Source: Candidatus Anaeroferrophillacea bacterium (GTDB taxonomy: Bacteria; Desulfobacterota; Anaeroferrophillalia; Anaeroferrophillales; Anaeroferrophillaceae). From it: a stretch of DNA of 56,814 nt. Below the pieces are notes generated by a model. The model was not told the DNA's origin and ran no database searches. It was given only the letters and a program-made list of their open reading frames with translations. The stretch is taken from NCBI GenBank assembly GCA_016933675.1, contig JAFGAM010000071.1:1-56814 (forward strand), in the 5' to 3' direction. Positions 27,650 through 38,459 of the stretch are shown piece by piece. Every line of letters starts with the position of its first letter. Position 1 is the first letter of the stretch. The translations under genes and the position numbers were made by a program.

Positions 27650-27817
27650 CCCGCCCGCTGCCTTCCAGACACATCATGAAGACACACGGAACCGCCCGTG
27701 TACCACCATGAGACGAACACCCGTTTCATCGGCTGCGGCATCCTGCAGGACTTCAAAAGAGCGCCACACATCTGCCCGCGGCGGGACGAGATGCCGGCAA
27801 AAACGGCAAGAAATCCC

Positions 27818-27846
27818 TTGACATGAAACGGTCGACCTGCTAACAG
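27818..27846 (+). promoter_or_regulatory. Promoter of tRNA-Val
   Basis: TTGACA (27818-27823), a 17-nt spacer and TAACAG (27841-27846, a weak -10) lie about 38 bp before the tRNA. The rest of the 27650-27884 gap shows no gene. Confidence 0.45.
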
Positions 27847-27884
27847 GAAATTCCCTAGCAGGGATCAGCGAGCGGGACATCTGC

Positions 27885-27959
27885 AGGCACATAGCTCAGG
27901 GGGAGAGCGCTACCTTGACGCGGTAGAGGTCGGCGGTTCGAAACCGCCTGTGCCTACCA
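27885..27959 (+). tRNA. tRNA-Val (GAC)
   Basis: A 75-nt tRNA with acceptor stem AGGCACA/TGTGCCT and encoded ACCA end, D arm AGCTCAGGGGGAGAGC, anticodon stem-loop CTACC-TTGACGC-GGTAG (anticodon GAC), and T arm GGCGGTTCGAAACCGCC. It lies about 150 bp before thrS; cotranscription is possible. Confidence 0.96.
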
Positions 27960-28107
27960 TCCATCCCGGTGTCTCCGACATGATCCATGGTGCCTCCGCT
28001 GCGGGGCAACGAGTGGCATCGACCTTCGGGATCTACGATGCCTTTTCTTTTTTTGACCTGCACGTGACCGGCGGCAGGCCGCGCCGGAACCCGGATCCTT
28101 TACCGTC

Positions 28108-30051
28108 ATGCTGACAGTCGTCGTTCCAGGCCACGAAAGCTTCACCATCGAACCGCCGGCAGGCCGTCCGCTCGCCGAGATCGTCGCGGCCCGGGATTCC
28201 CGGCTGCTCAAGGACATCGTCGCCGCCCGGATCGCCGACCGGTTGTTCGATCTCGCTGCCCCGGCTCCCGTGACCGGCGAGGTGGAGCTGGTGTACGCCG
28301 ATTCTCCCGCCGGCCTCGATATCCTGCGCCACAGCGCCGCCCATGTCATGGCCGCAGCGGTCAAGGAACTGTTTCCCGAAACCAAGGTGACCATCGGCCC
28401 GGCCATCGCCGACGGCTTCTTCTACGATTTTGACCGCAGCCAACCCTTCACCCCCGACGATCTCGAGCAGATCGAAAAGAGGATGAAGGAGCTGGTGAAA
28501 AAGAACGCCCCCTTTACCCGTCGGGAACTCGATCGGGATGAGGCGCTGGAGCTGTTCGCCGCCCTCGGTGAGGATTACAAGCTCGAACTGATCCGTGATC
28601 TGCCGGCGGGGGAAACCCTCTCCACCTATCAGGTGGACGAATTCGTCGATCTCTGTCGCGGCCCCCATATCCCCAGGACCGGTCTGCTCAAGGGTGGCTT
28701 CAAGTTGCTCAGCCTTGCCGGGGCATACTGGCGCGGCGATGAAAAGAACAAGATGCTGCAGCGCATCTACGGCACCGCCTTCCCCGACAAGGAGGCCCTG
28801 AAGCACCACATCGAGATGCTCGAGGAAGCGAAACGGCGCGACCACCGCAAGCTCGGCCGTGAACTGGATCTCTTCAGCATCGACGACGAGGTTGGTGCCG
28901 GCTTTGTCATCTGGCACCCGAAAGGCGCCATGCTGCGCACCCTGCTGGAGGATTTCGAGCGCCGGGAGCACCTGCGCCGGGGCTACGAGATCGTCATCGG
29001 GCCGCAGATCCTCAAGCAGGAGCTCTGGAAGCGTTCGGGCCATTTCGACCACTACCGGGAAAACATGTATTTTACCCGGATCGAGGAACAGGAATACGGC
29101 ATCAAGCCGATGAACTGCCTGGCCCATATGCTGATCTACAAATCGAAGGTACGCAGCTACCGCGATCTGCCCCAACGCTACTTCGAACTCGGCACCGTCT
29201 ATCGCCACGAGAAGTCCGGGGTGCTGCACGGGCTGCTGCGGGTACGGGGTTTCACCCAGGACGACGCCCACATCATCTGCACCCCCGATCAGTTACAGGA
29301 AGAGATCACCGGCGTTCTCGGCTTCGTCGCCGACGTGATGGAGATTTTCGGTTTCCCCTTCTCACTGGAGCTCAGCACCAGGCCGGAAAAATCCATCGGC
29401 AGCGACGAAGACTGGGCGCGGGCGACCACCGCCCTTACCAAAGCCCTTGACAGCCACGGGCTGGAATATGATATCAATGCCGGTGACGGAGCCTTCTACG
29501 GTCCCAAGATCGACGTCAAACTGAAGGACGCGCTGAACCGCGAATGGCAGTGCGCCACCGTCCAGTGCGACTTCACCCTGCCGGAGCGCTTCGAGCTGAC
29601 CTATGTCGGCGCCGATGGCGCGCGCCACCGTCCGGTGATGCTGCACCGGGTCATTCTCGGTTCCATCGAGCGCTTCATCGGGGTGCTGATCGAGCACTAT
29701 GCCGGCGCCTTCCCCCTGTGGCTGGCACCGGTGCAGACGCGGGTCATGACCGTCACCGAGGAGCACGTGCCCTACGCCCGCGAGGTCGCCGAAATCCTCC
29801 GGGCCGCCGATATCCGGGTCGAAACCGATTACCGCAACGAGAAGCTGGGCTACAAGATCCGTGAGGCACAGGTGGAAAAGGTTCCCTACATGCTGGTCAT
29901 CGGCGGGCAGGAGGTGGAGCACCGCACCGTCACCCCCCGTCTGCGGGAGGGCGGCGCCAACCTCGAGCCCATGACCGCCGCCGAATTCGCGGCCCGTGTA
30001 CGGGATGAATGTCAACGGCAGATGAGAAAAGGAGCGACCCATAGCCACTAA
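28108..30051 (+). CDS. thrS: Threonyl-tRNA synthetase
   Basis: ThrRS (647 residues). It has an N-terminal TGS domain ([21 protein letters not shown]), the editing domain with [16 protein letters not shown] and the [12 protein letters not shown] segment, and the class II core with zinc/active-site [10 protein letters not shown]. Motif 2 is [22 protein letters not shown] and [21 protein letters not shown] (motif 3) follow, then the C-terminal anticodon-binding domain. The ATG at 28108 lacks a strong Shine-Dalgarno. Its 3' end overlaps the infC start by 11 bp. This begins the classical translation-factor operon. Confidence 0.97.
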   Translation: MLTVVVPGHESFTIEPPAGRPLAEIVAARDSRLLKDIVAARIADRLFDLAAPAPVTGEVELVYADSPAGLDILRHSAAHVMAAAVKELFPETKVTIGPAIADGFFYDFDRSQPFTPDDLEQIEKRMKELVKKNAPFTRRELDRDEALELFAALGEDYKLELIRDLPAGETLSTYQVDEFVDLCRGPHIPRTGLLKGGFKLLSLAGAYWRGDEKNKMLQRIYGTAFPDKEALKHHIEMLEEAKRRDHRKLGRELDLFSIDDEVGAGFVIWHPKGAMLRTLLEDFERREHLRRGYEIVIGPQILKQELWKRSGHFDHYRENMYFTRIEEQEYGIKPMNCLAHMLIYKSKVRSYRDLPQRYFELGTVYRHEKSGVLHGLLRVRGFTQDDAHIICTPDQLQEEITGVLGFVADVMEIFGFPFSLELSTRPEKSIGSDEDWARATTALTKALDSHGLEYDINAGDGAFYGPKIDVKLKDALNREWQCATVQCDFTLPERFELTYVGADGARHRPVMLHRVILGSIERFIGVLIEHYAGAFPLWLAPVQTRVMTVTEEHVPYAREVAEILRAADIRVETDYRNEKLGYKIREAQVEKVPYMLVIGGQEVEHRTVTPRLREGGANLEPMTAAEFAARVRDECQRQMRKGATHSH

Positions 30052-30556
30052 CAACATCCGTATCAATCGGCAGATCAGGGCCGCCGGTGTCCGTCTCATC
30101 GATGATGACGGTGCCCAGCTGGGCATCATGACGGTGCCCGAAGCCCTGAACATCGCCGCCGAACGAGGTCTTGACCTGGTGGAGGTGTCACCTACCGCCG
30201 AGCCGCCAGTGTGCAAGATAATGGATTATGGTAAGTACAAGTACGAGCAGAGCAAGAAGGCCCAGGAGGCCCGCAAGCGGCAGAGCACCATCCAGGTGAA
30301 GGAGATCAAGATGCGGCCGCGGACCGATGACCATGATCTCGATTTCAAGATCAAGCACATCGTCCGGTTTCTCGATGAAGGGAACAAGGTCAAGATCACC
30401 ATCCGCTTTCGCGGCCGCGAGATGGCCTACACCGACCAGGGTCTCGCCCTGCTTGAACGGGTTGTTGACATGGTTAAGGAATACGGCGGGGTGGAACAGC
30501 GCCCCCAGCACGAGGGGCGGCAGTTGTCCCTGGTCCTGGCGCCGCAGAAGAAATAA
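30041..30556 (+). CDS. infC: Translation initiation factor IF-3, with AUA start codon
   Basis: IF-3 (171 residues) binds the 30S subunit and polices start-codon choice. The conserved N-terminus [20 protein letters not shown] is encoded from 30062. Reading upstream in frame, the only plausible start is ATA at 30041 (ATA GCC ACT AAC AAC ATC CGT), six nt after GGAG. The ATG at 30128 would delete half of the N-terminal domain. Known infC genes start with AUU, AUC or AUA, allowing IF-3 to repress its own translation, so this start fits. The C-terminal domain shows [20 protein letters not shown] and [13 protein letters not shown]. The start overlaps the thrS stop by 11 bp. Confidence 0.93.
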   Translation: MATNNIRINRQIRAAGVRLIDDDGAQLGIMTVPEALNIAAERGLDLVEVSPTAEPPVCKIMDYGKYKYEQSKKAQEARKRQSTIQVKEIKMRPRTDDHDLDFKIKHIVRFLDEGNKVKITIRFRGREMAYTDQGLALLERVVDMVKEYGGVEQRPQHEGRQLSLVLAPQKK

Positions 30557-30574
30557 TTCAGGAGGGAATCACCA

Positions 30575-30772
30575 ATGCCCAAGATCAAATCCAACAGCGG
30601 CGCCCGCAAACGTTTCAAAACCACCGGCAGCGGCAAGATCGTCCGCCGCAAGGCCTATGCCAGCCACCTGCTGAGCAGCAAGAGCCGTAAACGCAAGCGC
30701 AAGCTGCGCCAGGGAGCCATCGTCGATGCCAGCAACGTCCGCGGCATCGAGCGCATGCTGCCCTACATCTAG
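30575..30772 (+). CDS. rpmI: 50S ribosomal protein L35
   Basis: A 65-residue, very basic ribosomal protein with the family signature MPKIKSNSGARKRFKTTGSG and RRKAYASHLLSSKSRKRKR. It lies 18 bp after infC with AGGAGG upstream of the ATG, in the standard infC-rpmI-rplT order. Expression is probably coupled to L20 feedback, as known for this operon in other bacteria; no specific L20 site was identified here. Confidence 0.97.
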   Translation: MPKIKSNSGARKRFKTTGSGKIVRRKAYASHLLSSKSRKRKRKLRQGAIVDASNVRGIERMLPYI

Positions 30773-30869
30773 ATTTACCGGAACATATCCGCAAGACCAT
30801 TGCCAACATTGACTTCAGGCCACTGTGACAGCCCGTCGCGGTGGCTGTTACTGTGAAGGAGAGCGAACC

Positions 30870-32251
<1,382 letters not shown>

Positions 32252-32279
32252 TCCTGCCCCCAATCCCTGAGGATTTGCC

Positions 32280-34700
32280 ATGAACGTCAGCTGGAACTGG
32301 CTGCAAGAATTTGTCGACCTGTCCGGCATCGATCCCGCCGCGGCCGCCCACCGCCTGACCATGGCCGGGCTGGAGATCGCCGCCATCCGGCCGGCACTTG
32401 ACCAAAACCTGCTGAAAGTGGTCAGTGCCCGCATCACCGCCATGAAACCCCACCCCCAGGCCGACAAGCTGACCCTGTGCACCGTCAGCGACGGCAGTGA
32501 GACCATGCAGATCGTCTGCGGCGCCAAGAACATGCGGGCCGGCGATACGGTGGCTCTGGCGCCGGTGGGCACCCGGCTGCCCGGCGGCATGCAGATCAAG
32601 AAGTCAAAGATCCGCGGCATCGATTCCTTCGGCATGCTCTGCTCCGCCGCGGAAATGGGATTTGCGGAGGAATCGGCGGGCATCCTTATCCTGCCGCCGG
32701 AACTCGAGCCCGGCCAGCCGGTGGTGCGCGCCCTGAATCTCGACGACACCATCCTCGAGGTGGAACTGACCCCGAACCGGGGCGACTGCCTGAGCATCAT
32801 CGGCATCGCCCGGGAACTGGCGGCCATCTACGACCGGCCCTGCAATTACCCCACGCCGCCCATCAGCGAGAACGGCGGATCCCCCACGGCATCCTTCGTC
32901 ACCATCGAAATCGCCGAGCCGGAACTGTGCCCCCGTTACGTCGGCCGGGTGGCGACGGATATCACCCTGGAAGAATCGCCTCTGTGGCTCAGACAGCGGT
33001 TGCACTCCGCCGGGGTGCGCGCCATCAACAACGTGGTGGATATCACCAATGTGGTCATGCTGGAGACCGGTCAGCCGCTGCACGCCTTCGATCTCGATTT
33101 CATCCGTGACCGGCAGATTATCGTCCGACGTGCCGGCAGCGACCGGGCCTTCACCACCCTCGACAACGTCGAGCGGCAGCTCGATCCCGAAACCCTGATG
33201 ATCTGCGACGGCCGGGGACCGGTGGCCGTCGCCGGCATCATGGGCGGGATCAACTCCGAGATCAAGGACCACACCACCCGGGTCCTTATCGAAAGCGCCC
33301 ATTTCCAGCCCGCTTCCATCCGCCGATCTTCGCGTCTGCTCGGGCTGTCCACCGAGTCTTCCTACCGTTTCGAGCGCGGCGTCGACCCGGAAGGTGCCCC
33401 CCGGGCAGCGGACCGGGCAATATCTCTCCTCCAGCAGCTCGCCGGGGCCAGGGCGGCGCCGGGAGGTCTCGACGTCCACCCCCGGCCCTGGCAGCCGGCG
33501 GCGATTACCATCCGCACCGCGTACACCAATCGGCTGCTGGGCATCGGACTTGACACCGCCGATATCGGCACGGCATTGAAGCGCCTGCATTTCGAGATTA
33601 CCGAGAAAACCGACGATGCCGTCACCTGCCGGGCGCCGTCGTTCCGTTTCGACATGGAGCGGGAGGCCGATCTCATCGAAGAGGTGGCCCGTTTCCACGG
33701 CTACGACAACATCCCCCGCACCCTGCCGCGCATGTCCAGCGAGCACCGGCAGGCACCCGCCGCCAGCGACCGGTTCCACGGCCGCCTTCGGCAGCTGATG
33801 CAGGCGCAGGGATTGAGTGAGGCGATCAACTACAGCTTCATGGATCCGGCGGCCTTGGGCCAGCTTCGCATTGCCGCGGCGGACCGGCGCCGGTCCCTGG
33901 TACGGCTGCGGAACCCGCTCACCGAGGAAATGGCGGTGATGCGCACCTCCCTGGTCCCCGGCCTGCTGAAGAACCTGGCCGACAATTACCGCCTCGCCCG
34001 GCGCGACATCCGTCTCTTCGAACTGGGAACCCTGTTCTTCGCCCGACCGGATGAGCGGCTTCCGGAAGAGGAAGGCCGGCTTGCCGGGATTATCACCGGC
34101 AACCGACGGCCGCGGCATTTTTCTGTCGACAGCGGAAAGGTCGATTTCTTCGACCTCAAGGGGATTGTCGAAACCATCGGCACCGATATCCGCCGCACCC
34201 TCGGTTTTTCCTCTGCCGACGGCATCGAACCGTATCACCATCCGGGTCGGGCGGCGGGGATCTTTCTGGATGATGCCCGCATCGGCGCCCTCGGTCAGGT
34301 GCATCCGGACATTGCCGACGACCTGGATATCGACCAGGAACTCTACCTGTTCGAGCTTCTGACCGCGCCCCTCGCTACCCGGCACCAGGAACGACCGGCA
34401 TTCCGCCAGCTCGGCCGTTATCCGTCGGTAATCCGCGACCTGGCCATCGTCGTCGACAACGGGGTAGCGGCACAGACCCTGATCGACTGCATAACCTCCG
34501 GCAGCCCGCTGATCACCGAGACGGTGCTGTTCGATGTCTACACCGGTGACCAGGTTCCGGCCGGTTGCAAGAGCATGGCCTTCCACATCACCTTTCAGGA
34601 TCACAATAAAACCTTGACAGACAAAAAGGTACATGCGATTATCGAGCGGCTTTCCAGCATTATAAAACAGGATTTTGGCGGCGCCATCCGTGCTTCTTAA
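32280..34700 (+). CDS. pheT: Phenylalanyl-tRNA synthetase beta subunit
   Basis: PheT (806 residues, normal length) starts MNVSWNWLQEFVDLSG. It has an EMAP-II/OB tRNA-binding domain (VVSARITAMKPHPQADKLTL, IVCGAKNMRAGD), B3/B4 editing domains (VELTPNRGDCLSIIGIARELAA, GVRAINNVVDITN, VAGIMGG) and B5 (TESSYRFERGVDP, EADLIEEVARFHGYDNIP). The catalytic-like core (MRTSLVPGLLKNLADNYRLARRD) and the C-terminal FDX-ACB anticodon-recognition domain (DLAIVVDNGVAAQTL, FHITFQDHNKTLTDKKV) follow. GAGG precedes the ATG. An internal promoter for ihfA probably lies in its 3' end. Confidence 0.97.
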   Translation: MNVSWNWLQEFVDLSGIDPAAAAHRLTMAGLEIAAIRPALDQNLLKVVSARITAMKPHPQADKLTLCTVSDGSETMQIVCGAKNMRAGDTVALAPVGTRLPGGMQIKKSKIRGIDSFGMLCSAAEMGFAEESAGILILPPELEPGQPVVRALNLDDTILEVELTPNRGDCLSIIGIARELAAIYDRPCNYPTPPISENGGSPTASFVTIEIAEPELCPRYVGRVATDITLEESPLWLRQRLHSAGVRAINNVVDITNVVMLETGQPLHAFDLDFIRDRQIIVRRAGSDRAFTTLDNVERQLDPETLMICDGRGPVAVAGIMGGINSEIKDHTTRVLIESAHFQPASIRRSSRLLGLSTESSYRFERGVDPEGAPRAADRAISLLQQLAGARAAPGGLDVHPRPWQPAAITIRTAYTNRLLGIGLDTADIGTALKRLHFEITEKTDDAVTCRAPSFRFDMEREADLIEEVARFHGYDNIPRTLPRMSSEHRQAPAASDRFHGRLRQLMQAQGLSEAINYSFMDPAALGQLRIAAADRRRSLVRLRNPLTEEMAVMRTSLVPGLLKNLADNYRLARRDIRLFELGTLFFARPDERLPEEEGRLAGIITGNRRPRHFSVDSGKVDFFDLKGIVETIGTDIRRTLGFSSADGIEPYHHPGRAAGIFLDDARIGALGQVHPDIADDLDIDQELYLFELLTAPLATRHQERPAFRQLGRYPSVIRDLAIVVDNGVAAQTLIDCITSGSPLITETVLFDVYTGDQVPAGCKSMAFHITFQDHNKTLTDKKVHAIIERLSSIIKQDFGGAIRAS
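34614..34642 (+). promoter_or_regulatory. Possible internal promoter for ihfA
   Basis: TTGACA (34614-34619), a 17-nt spacer and GATTAT (34637-34642) lie inside the end of pheT, about 95 bp before the ihfA ATG. The perfect -35 and correct spacing are suggestive, though a coding-sequence coincidence is possible. Confidence 0.4.
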
Positions 34701-34736
34701 CTTTTTCCGCAGTCGTCGTACCAAGGAGTGTTGTGC

Positions 34737-35015
34737 ATGACCAAGGCTGATATTGTCGAAACGATTTATGAGAAGGTCGGACTCTCCAAGCGCGAATCGG
34801 CGCGGATCGTCGACATGATTTTCGATATCATGAAGAACAAACTGGAATTCGGCGAGAATGTGAAGATCTCCGGGTTCGGCAGTTTTTCGGTGCGCGACAA
34901 GAACGCCCGTCGTGGTCGCAACCCCCAGACCGGTGAAGAGATTATCATTTCATCCCGCCGGGTGCTGAGTTTTAAACCCAGTAACGTGCTGCGCAAGCAG
35001 ATCAACAACTTCTGA
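34737..35015 (+). CDS. ihfA: Integration host factor alpha subunit
   Basis: A 92-residue HU/IHF-family DNA-bending protein beginning [20 protein letters not shown], with [26 protein letters not shown] (the beta-arm and its tip Pro in RNPQTG) and a C-terminal [11 protein letters not shown]. Location after pheT identifies it as the IHF alpha subunit rather than HU. AAGGAG lies nine nt before ATG 34737. The MerR-type regulator follows after 23 bp, the same order as in enterobacteria and Desulfuromonadia. Confidence 0.94.
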   Translation: MTKADIVETIYEKVGLSKRESARIVDMIFDIMKNKLEFGENVKISGFGSFSVRDKNARRGRNPQTGEEIIISSRRVLSFKPSNVLRKQINNF

Positions 35016-35038
35016 ACCCTTCGACCATTTATCTCCGG

Positions 35039-35398
35039 ATGCACGGGAACATGGACCGGATTCCCGACAAACTGTTTTTCCGTATCGGTGAAGTGAGCGA
35101 CATCGTCGATGTCAAGCCCTACGTTCTGCGGTACTGGGAATCGGAGTTCGACCTCGTCGCCCCGCAGAAGAGCCCGACCCGGCAGCGGCTCTACCAGCGC
35201 TGCGACCTGGAGATGCTGCTGGAAATCAAACGGCTGCTCTATGTGGAAGGATTCACCATCGCCGGGGCGAAGAAGAAGCTGAAGCAGGGTCTCAAGACCC
35301 GGCAGCGAAAAGCTCCGGCGCTCGATGACGGCCGCGAGGCGCTGGCAACCGTACGGCAGGAACTGGAAGAGATCAGGAAATTGTTGCGATCCGGTTGA
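35039..35398 (+). CDS. MerR-family transcriptional regulator
   Basis: A 119-residue protein with the MerR winged-helix at the N-terminus ([33 protein letters not shown], then [19 protein letters not shown]). A short helical tail (coiled-coil [17 protein letters not shown]) replaces an effector domain. Small MerR proteins downstream of ihfA are common, and their ligand and targets are unknown. The start could be ATG 35039 or ATG 35051; neither has a strong ribosome site. It ends 43 bp before tRNA-Pro, and the tRNA promoter overlaps its last codons. Confidence 0.87.
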   Translation: MHGNMDRIPDKLFFRIGEVSDIVDVKPYVLRYWESEFDLVAPQKSPTRQRLYQRCDLEMLLEIKRLLYVEGFTIAGAKKKLKQGLKTRQRKAPALDDGREALATVRQELEEIRKLLRSG

Positions 35399-35412
35399 TA
35401 ATTGTGTATTAT
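35384..35412 (+). promoter_or_regulatory. Promoter of tRNA-Pro
   Basis: TTGCGA (35384-35389), a 17-nt spacer and TATTAT (35407-35412). The predicted start near 35419 gives a leader of about 23 nt. Confidence 0.5.
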
Positions 35413-35441
35413 CCGCCTGCTTCAACAATAATGGCATTAAA

Positions 35442-35520
<79 letters not shown>

Positions 35521-35524
35521 AAAT

Positions 35525-35575
35525 AAGAGCGGTTCCGGTAGCTTAGGCTGTTTGGAACCGCTCTTTTTGTTTTCC
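35525..35575 (+). terminator. Terminator after tRNA-Pro
   Basis: Perfect 12-bp arms AAGAGCGGTTCC (35525-35536) and GGAACCGCTCTT (35554-35565), followed by a T-rich run. About 240 bp of gene-free sequence follows before the end of the FmdE-like gene. Confidence 0.9.
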
Positions 35576-35815
35576 GAGGCAGATTGTCCGGACCATAACC
35601 GGTTTCCGTTTGCCTGACGATGAAAGAGGCCCGCAAGGGTCGAGGTCCGGCGGCGCCGACTGGAAGCCGCCGAAAGGTTACGGGCGCCGCAGGCCGGGCA
35701 CCGCTTAGCCGGAACTTCTTCCTCCTGCATTCCTGCTGCCGGCGCCCTCAGCACCTGGCATGGGAGATTGGCGGCGGTAAGCCACGTCGCGTATTCAGCA
35801 ACCGGTTCGATACCT

Positions 35816-36427
35816 TTACCGGTACGGCAGCACGCCGCCGCGGCAACCGCCGCACAACTCCCCTTCCGCCACCGGGATTGACTCGCCGCAACCACGGCAG
35901 AAATGCACCGGACCAAGTTTCCGTTTGCCGAGAAATGACGGGTCGACAGTGATCTCCCGGCGGCCGATGGTCGTGTTACCGGCGGCGATGATCTCCCCCA
36001 GAAGCCTTTCGGTGTCCTGCTCCGCCTTGGGTGTCAGCTTGAGGAACCAGCTTCGGGTTTCGGGCCAATCATCGAGCTTCCCGGCATCGAGATGCACCCG
36101 CACGCCTTTGCCGGTGAACTTGTCGTAGAGCGCCAGCGCGTAGCGCCCGACGTTAATCACCCGAAGCCGGCCGTTGCCGGTGGTACAGGGGGTCAGAAGC
36201 TGCACCGCGTCGGCGACGCAGACACGGGTTTCACAAATGGCCTCGAAGAGGATGTCCGGTGGCAGGACCGCACGGGCATGCTGAACCATGAAACTCCCGA
36301 TGAGCATGCCCGGCGCCACGCTGCCGTGAAAGTTCCTGACAATGTCGCAGTAATCCTCCAGTGACCAGCGGCCGAAACGAACCGGCGGCGCCCCCTCCGG
36401 CGGCCGGCACACGATCATATTATCCAT
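35816..36427 (-). CDS. FmdE-family protein (molybdenum/tungsten enzyme accessory) with zinc ribbon
   Basis: A 203-residue protein with an FmdE domain at the N-terminus (LEDYCDIVRNFHGSVAPGMLIGSFM, then CETRVCVADAVQLLTPCTTGNGRL) and a C-terminal zinc ribbon (CRGCGESIPVAEGELCGGC). FmdE proteins accompany formylmethanofuran or formate dehydrogenases and other molybdopterin enzymes; their biochemical role is not settled. As I recall the family, the first motif is normally FHGH-x-CPG; here the second His and the Cys are replaced (HGSVAPG), so metal binding at that site may be lost. Gene order (pseudo-fdhA, flavoprotein, ModE) supports a molybdenum context. The transcript probably begins near 36748 with a leader of about 320 nt. 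Confidence 0.82.
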   Translation of the reverse strand: MDNMIVCRPPEGAPPVRFGRWSLEDYCDIVRNFHGSVAPGMLIGSFMVQHARAVLPPDILFEAICETRVCVADAVQLLTPCTTGNGRLRVINVGRYALALYDKFTGKGVRVHLDAGKLDDWPETRSWFLKLTPKAEQDTERLLGEIIAAGNTTIGRREITVDPSFLGKRKLGPVHFCRGCGESIPVAEGELCGGCRGGVLPYR

Positions 36428-36748
36428 CCTTCACCTTACCTGCCGCGCCCGGTTCATGACGCGAAACAGCAAAACTGAATCAATCATCGATGACGAAACC
36501 ATGAACACGGCAAAACACCTCGACAAGGAACGGCACCCTACGGGCGACCAGGCGGCACCCCACCGGTGCCGGACTCGCGGCACGCAAAAGCTGAGAAATA
36601 CGGCGTTGTCTCGCGGCGCAGAACCCGGACCGCGGCGTCCCCCCGGCCAACCACCAAACCGGGGTTTGAACACCGCCGGGCATCCACCGAGACGTCACGT
36701 CCCTGGCATGGTAACCATCAGGCGGCCCCAGAAACGCATGGTCTGCTG
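36428..36748 (-). ncRNA. Candidate structured 5' leader of the FmdE-like gene
   Basis: From the promoter at 36755-36783 the predicted leader is about 320 nt without a credible ORF. On the minus strand GTGCCG (36583-36578) can pair with CGGCAC inside CGGCACC (36571-36565). That segment can instead pair with either of two downstream GGTGCCG copies (36559-36553 and 36537-36531). A GC-rich stem CCCCGG/CCGGGG flanked by GGCG/CGCC lies further upstream. Mutually exclusive hairpins suggest a switch or attenuator. Molybdenum-cofactor riboswitches are known before such genes, but I cannot match the Moco consensus by eye. Confidence 0.35.
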
Positions 36749-36754
36749 ACATGC

Positions 36755-36783
36755 AATATATATACCCTGAACCGTCATGTAAA
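36755..36783 (-). promoter_or_regulatory. Promoter upstream of the FmdE-like gene
   Basis: On the minus strand TTTACA (36783-36778), a 17-nt spacer and TATATT (36760-36755). It points towards the FmdE-like gene and sets the long leader. Confidence 0.5.
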
Positions 36784-36895
36784 GATAGAGAGATCAGCCG
36801 GCCGCCAAGGCCCACCCCGGCACAGCCCGGCGCGTACCGGTTACTTTTTCACCCCGATCGGTAGGTTTTCCGTCGCCGGGAATGATGGAAGCCAT

Positions 36896-36979
36896 GAGTG
36901 TCAAGTACACTTTTTGCTGAATCGCACCTCACCCTCACCGCTTGGCGGAAGACAAGCGGCAATAATCATCCCGGACAGT
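36896..36979. repeat. Dispersed repeat family B, copy with both arms
   Basis: The left part (AGTGTCAAGTACACTTTTTG) and right part (GCGGCAATAATCATCCCGGA) match, in order and orientation, the element at 53526-53621. It lies just downstream of the decayed fdhA. Confidence 0.65.
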
Positions 36980-37045
36980 TGCCGCGTATTCCCGGCATGC
37001 TCCGGACCAATGGGTAAACCGGGACGGCTGCCGACCATCCGTTCA

Positions 37046-38118
37046 TCAGATTTTGGCGATGTTCACCGCGCAGACTTGTACTCGGCAGTCTGGGTTTCAG
37101 GGTCGAAGGCGTCCATGGTCAACCAGTTGGAATTGCCCTTCCGGAAGTGGAACGACATCCAGACGAAGCCTTTCGGCACCTCGCCGGTGATGCGCGCCGG
37201 CACCCTCACCTCGCCGCGACGGGAACGGACCAGAATCCGCTCGCCGGGCGCGATGCCCAACTCGGTGGCATCGGCGGGCGAGATATCGGCGGTTTCCTCA
37301 CCGTAGTAGTGATTGATGCCGACCGACCGTGAAGACCGGGCCGCGGGCAGTACTGATACAGGCGCCGACCGGTGCTCAGAACGAAGGGATACTCGTCGTC
37401 GGTGGTCTCCGCCGGGGGGGCTCCAGTCGATGGGCAGGAGGAGTCCTTTGCCACGGGTAAATTTACCGCCCGTATGCAATACCGGGGTACCGGGATGATC
37501 GATACTCGGGCAGGGCCACTGGAGGCCGTCGCCCTCGATGCGGTGATACGTGATCCCGGCCATGGCGGGCACCAACCGGGAGATTTCGTTGTCCCAGATC
37601 TCCCGGGCACCGGGAGATTCCCAGTTGTGCCCCATGCGCCGAGCGATCTCCTTGAAAATCCACCAGTTGGGCCGCGCCGCGCCCCGGGTGGCGCGAATCC
37701 TGCGCACCCGGTTGACGCGGCGCTCGCTGTTGGTGAAGGTGCCGTCGTCCTCGCACCAACCGGCGGAGGGCAGAATCACGTGGGCAAAGCGATTGGTTTA
37801 AGTGGGGAAGATATCCTGGCCGACGTTGTGCCGGCCGTTGGCCAGCAGCATCCTGATTGTCTGGCGTCGGGATTCGATCACCCGACCGCTGTCGGTGAGA
37901 ATCTCCATCCCGGCGACGGCGGCGGTACTACACGAGGGCACCAGATGGTCGCTGCCCCGCAGTTCGACGACACAGATGCGGCAGACGTCACGGTGGCCGG
38001 TTTCCTCCATGTAGCACAGGGTGGGGATCTCGCTCCTCGCCGCCGTGGCGGCTTCGAGGATCGTCTGGCCGGGGGTAAAAACCACCGGCCGGTCGTTGAT
38101 GGTTATGGTCTGGTTCAT
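37046..38118 (-). pseudogene. Decayed formate dehydrogenase alpha subunit (internal deletion and frameshifts)
   Basis: The 5' part (38118 to TAA 37798-37800) encodes a NuoG-type [2Fe-2S] N-terminal domain: ITINDRPVVFTPGQTILEAA, IPTLCYMEETGHRDVCRICVVE, VPSCSTAA. The frame then stops and the sequence resumes directly with FAHVILPSAGWCEDDGTFTN, the C-terminal third of a molybdopterin oxidoreductase. The [4Fe-4S] sites and the catalytic centre (roughly 600 residues) are missing. Further damage: the stretch DDEYPFVLSTGRRLYQY lies in another frame from its flanks. One base is also missing before CAVNIAKI, which ends at 37046-37048. GGGAGGT precedes ATG 38118. The protein cannot be active. The adjacent flavoprotein is presumably its former partner. 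Confidence 0.9.
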
Positions 38119-38459
38119 GCGCACCTCCCGTTGATGAAGTCCGCGTAATGGCATTAGAATTCAGGAGTCAAAAACCGGGGATCGGAAGTCGGAACTCGAA
38201 AAAGCTCGAAATACGTGAACGTGAAACCGACTGCTCCTGACCGCTGAAGAATATCCATGTCATCTGCTCAGCGGTGCCAGCAAATGTATTTTCCGGCTTG
38301 AACCGGTCACCGGCCGATACCTTGCTTCAGTTTCGCGGCCTGCCGGTCCCTGAAAGAGAAACCTACGCAGTATACACAGCGAACCAGGGCTGCTGTGTCT
38401 GGCTGCATGGAGCCCACACCGGCAGGCAAGGATCAACACGGTGGCGACGAGGCCATCGA
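38119..38459. other. Gap between the flavoprotein and pseudo-fdhA
   Basis: No gene is recognised. A purine-rich string of AGGAGTCA / GGAAGTCGGAACTC units lies at about 38160-38200. Similar strings occur at 42423-42475 and 50158-50197. The rest may be eroded sequence. Confidence 0.5.

Noticed and set aside
32604-34724. A 706-codon open frame antisense to pheT
   Set aside because: It mirrors pheT codon bias in GC-rich DNA; no ribosome site, no known domain, and pheT is complete.
36456-36815. Several short open frames on both strands before the FmdE-like gene
   Set aside because: Pro/Arg-rich, without ribosome sites, and located in a predicted RNA leader.
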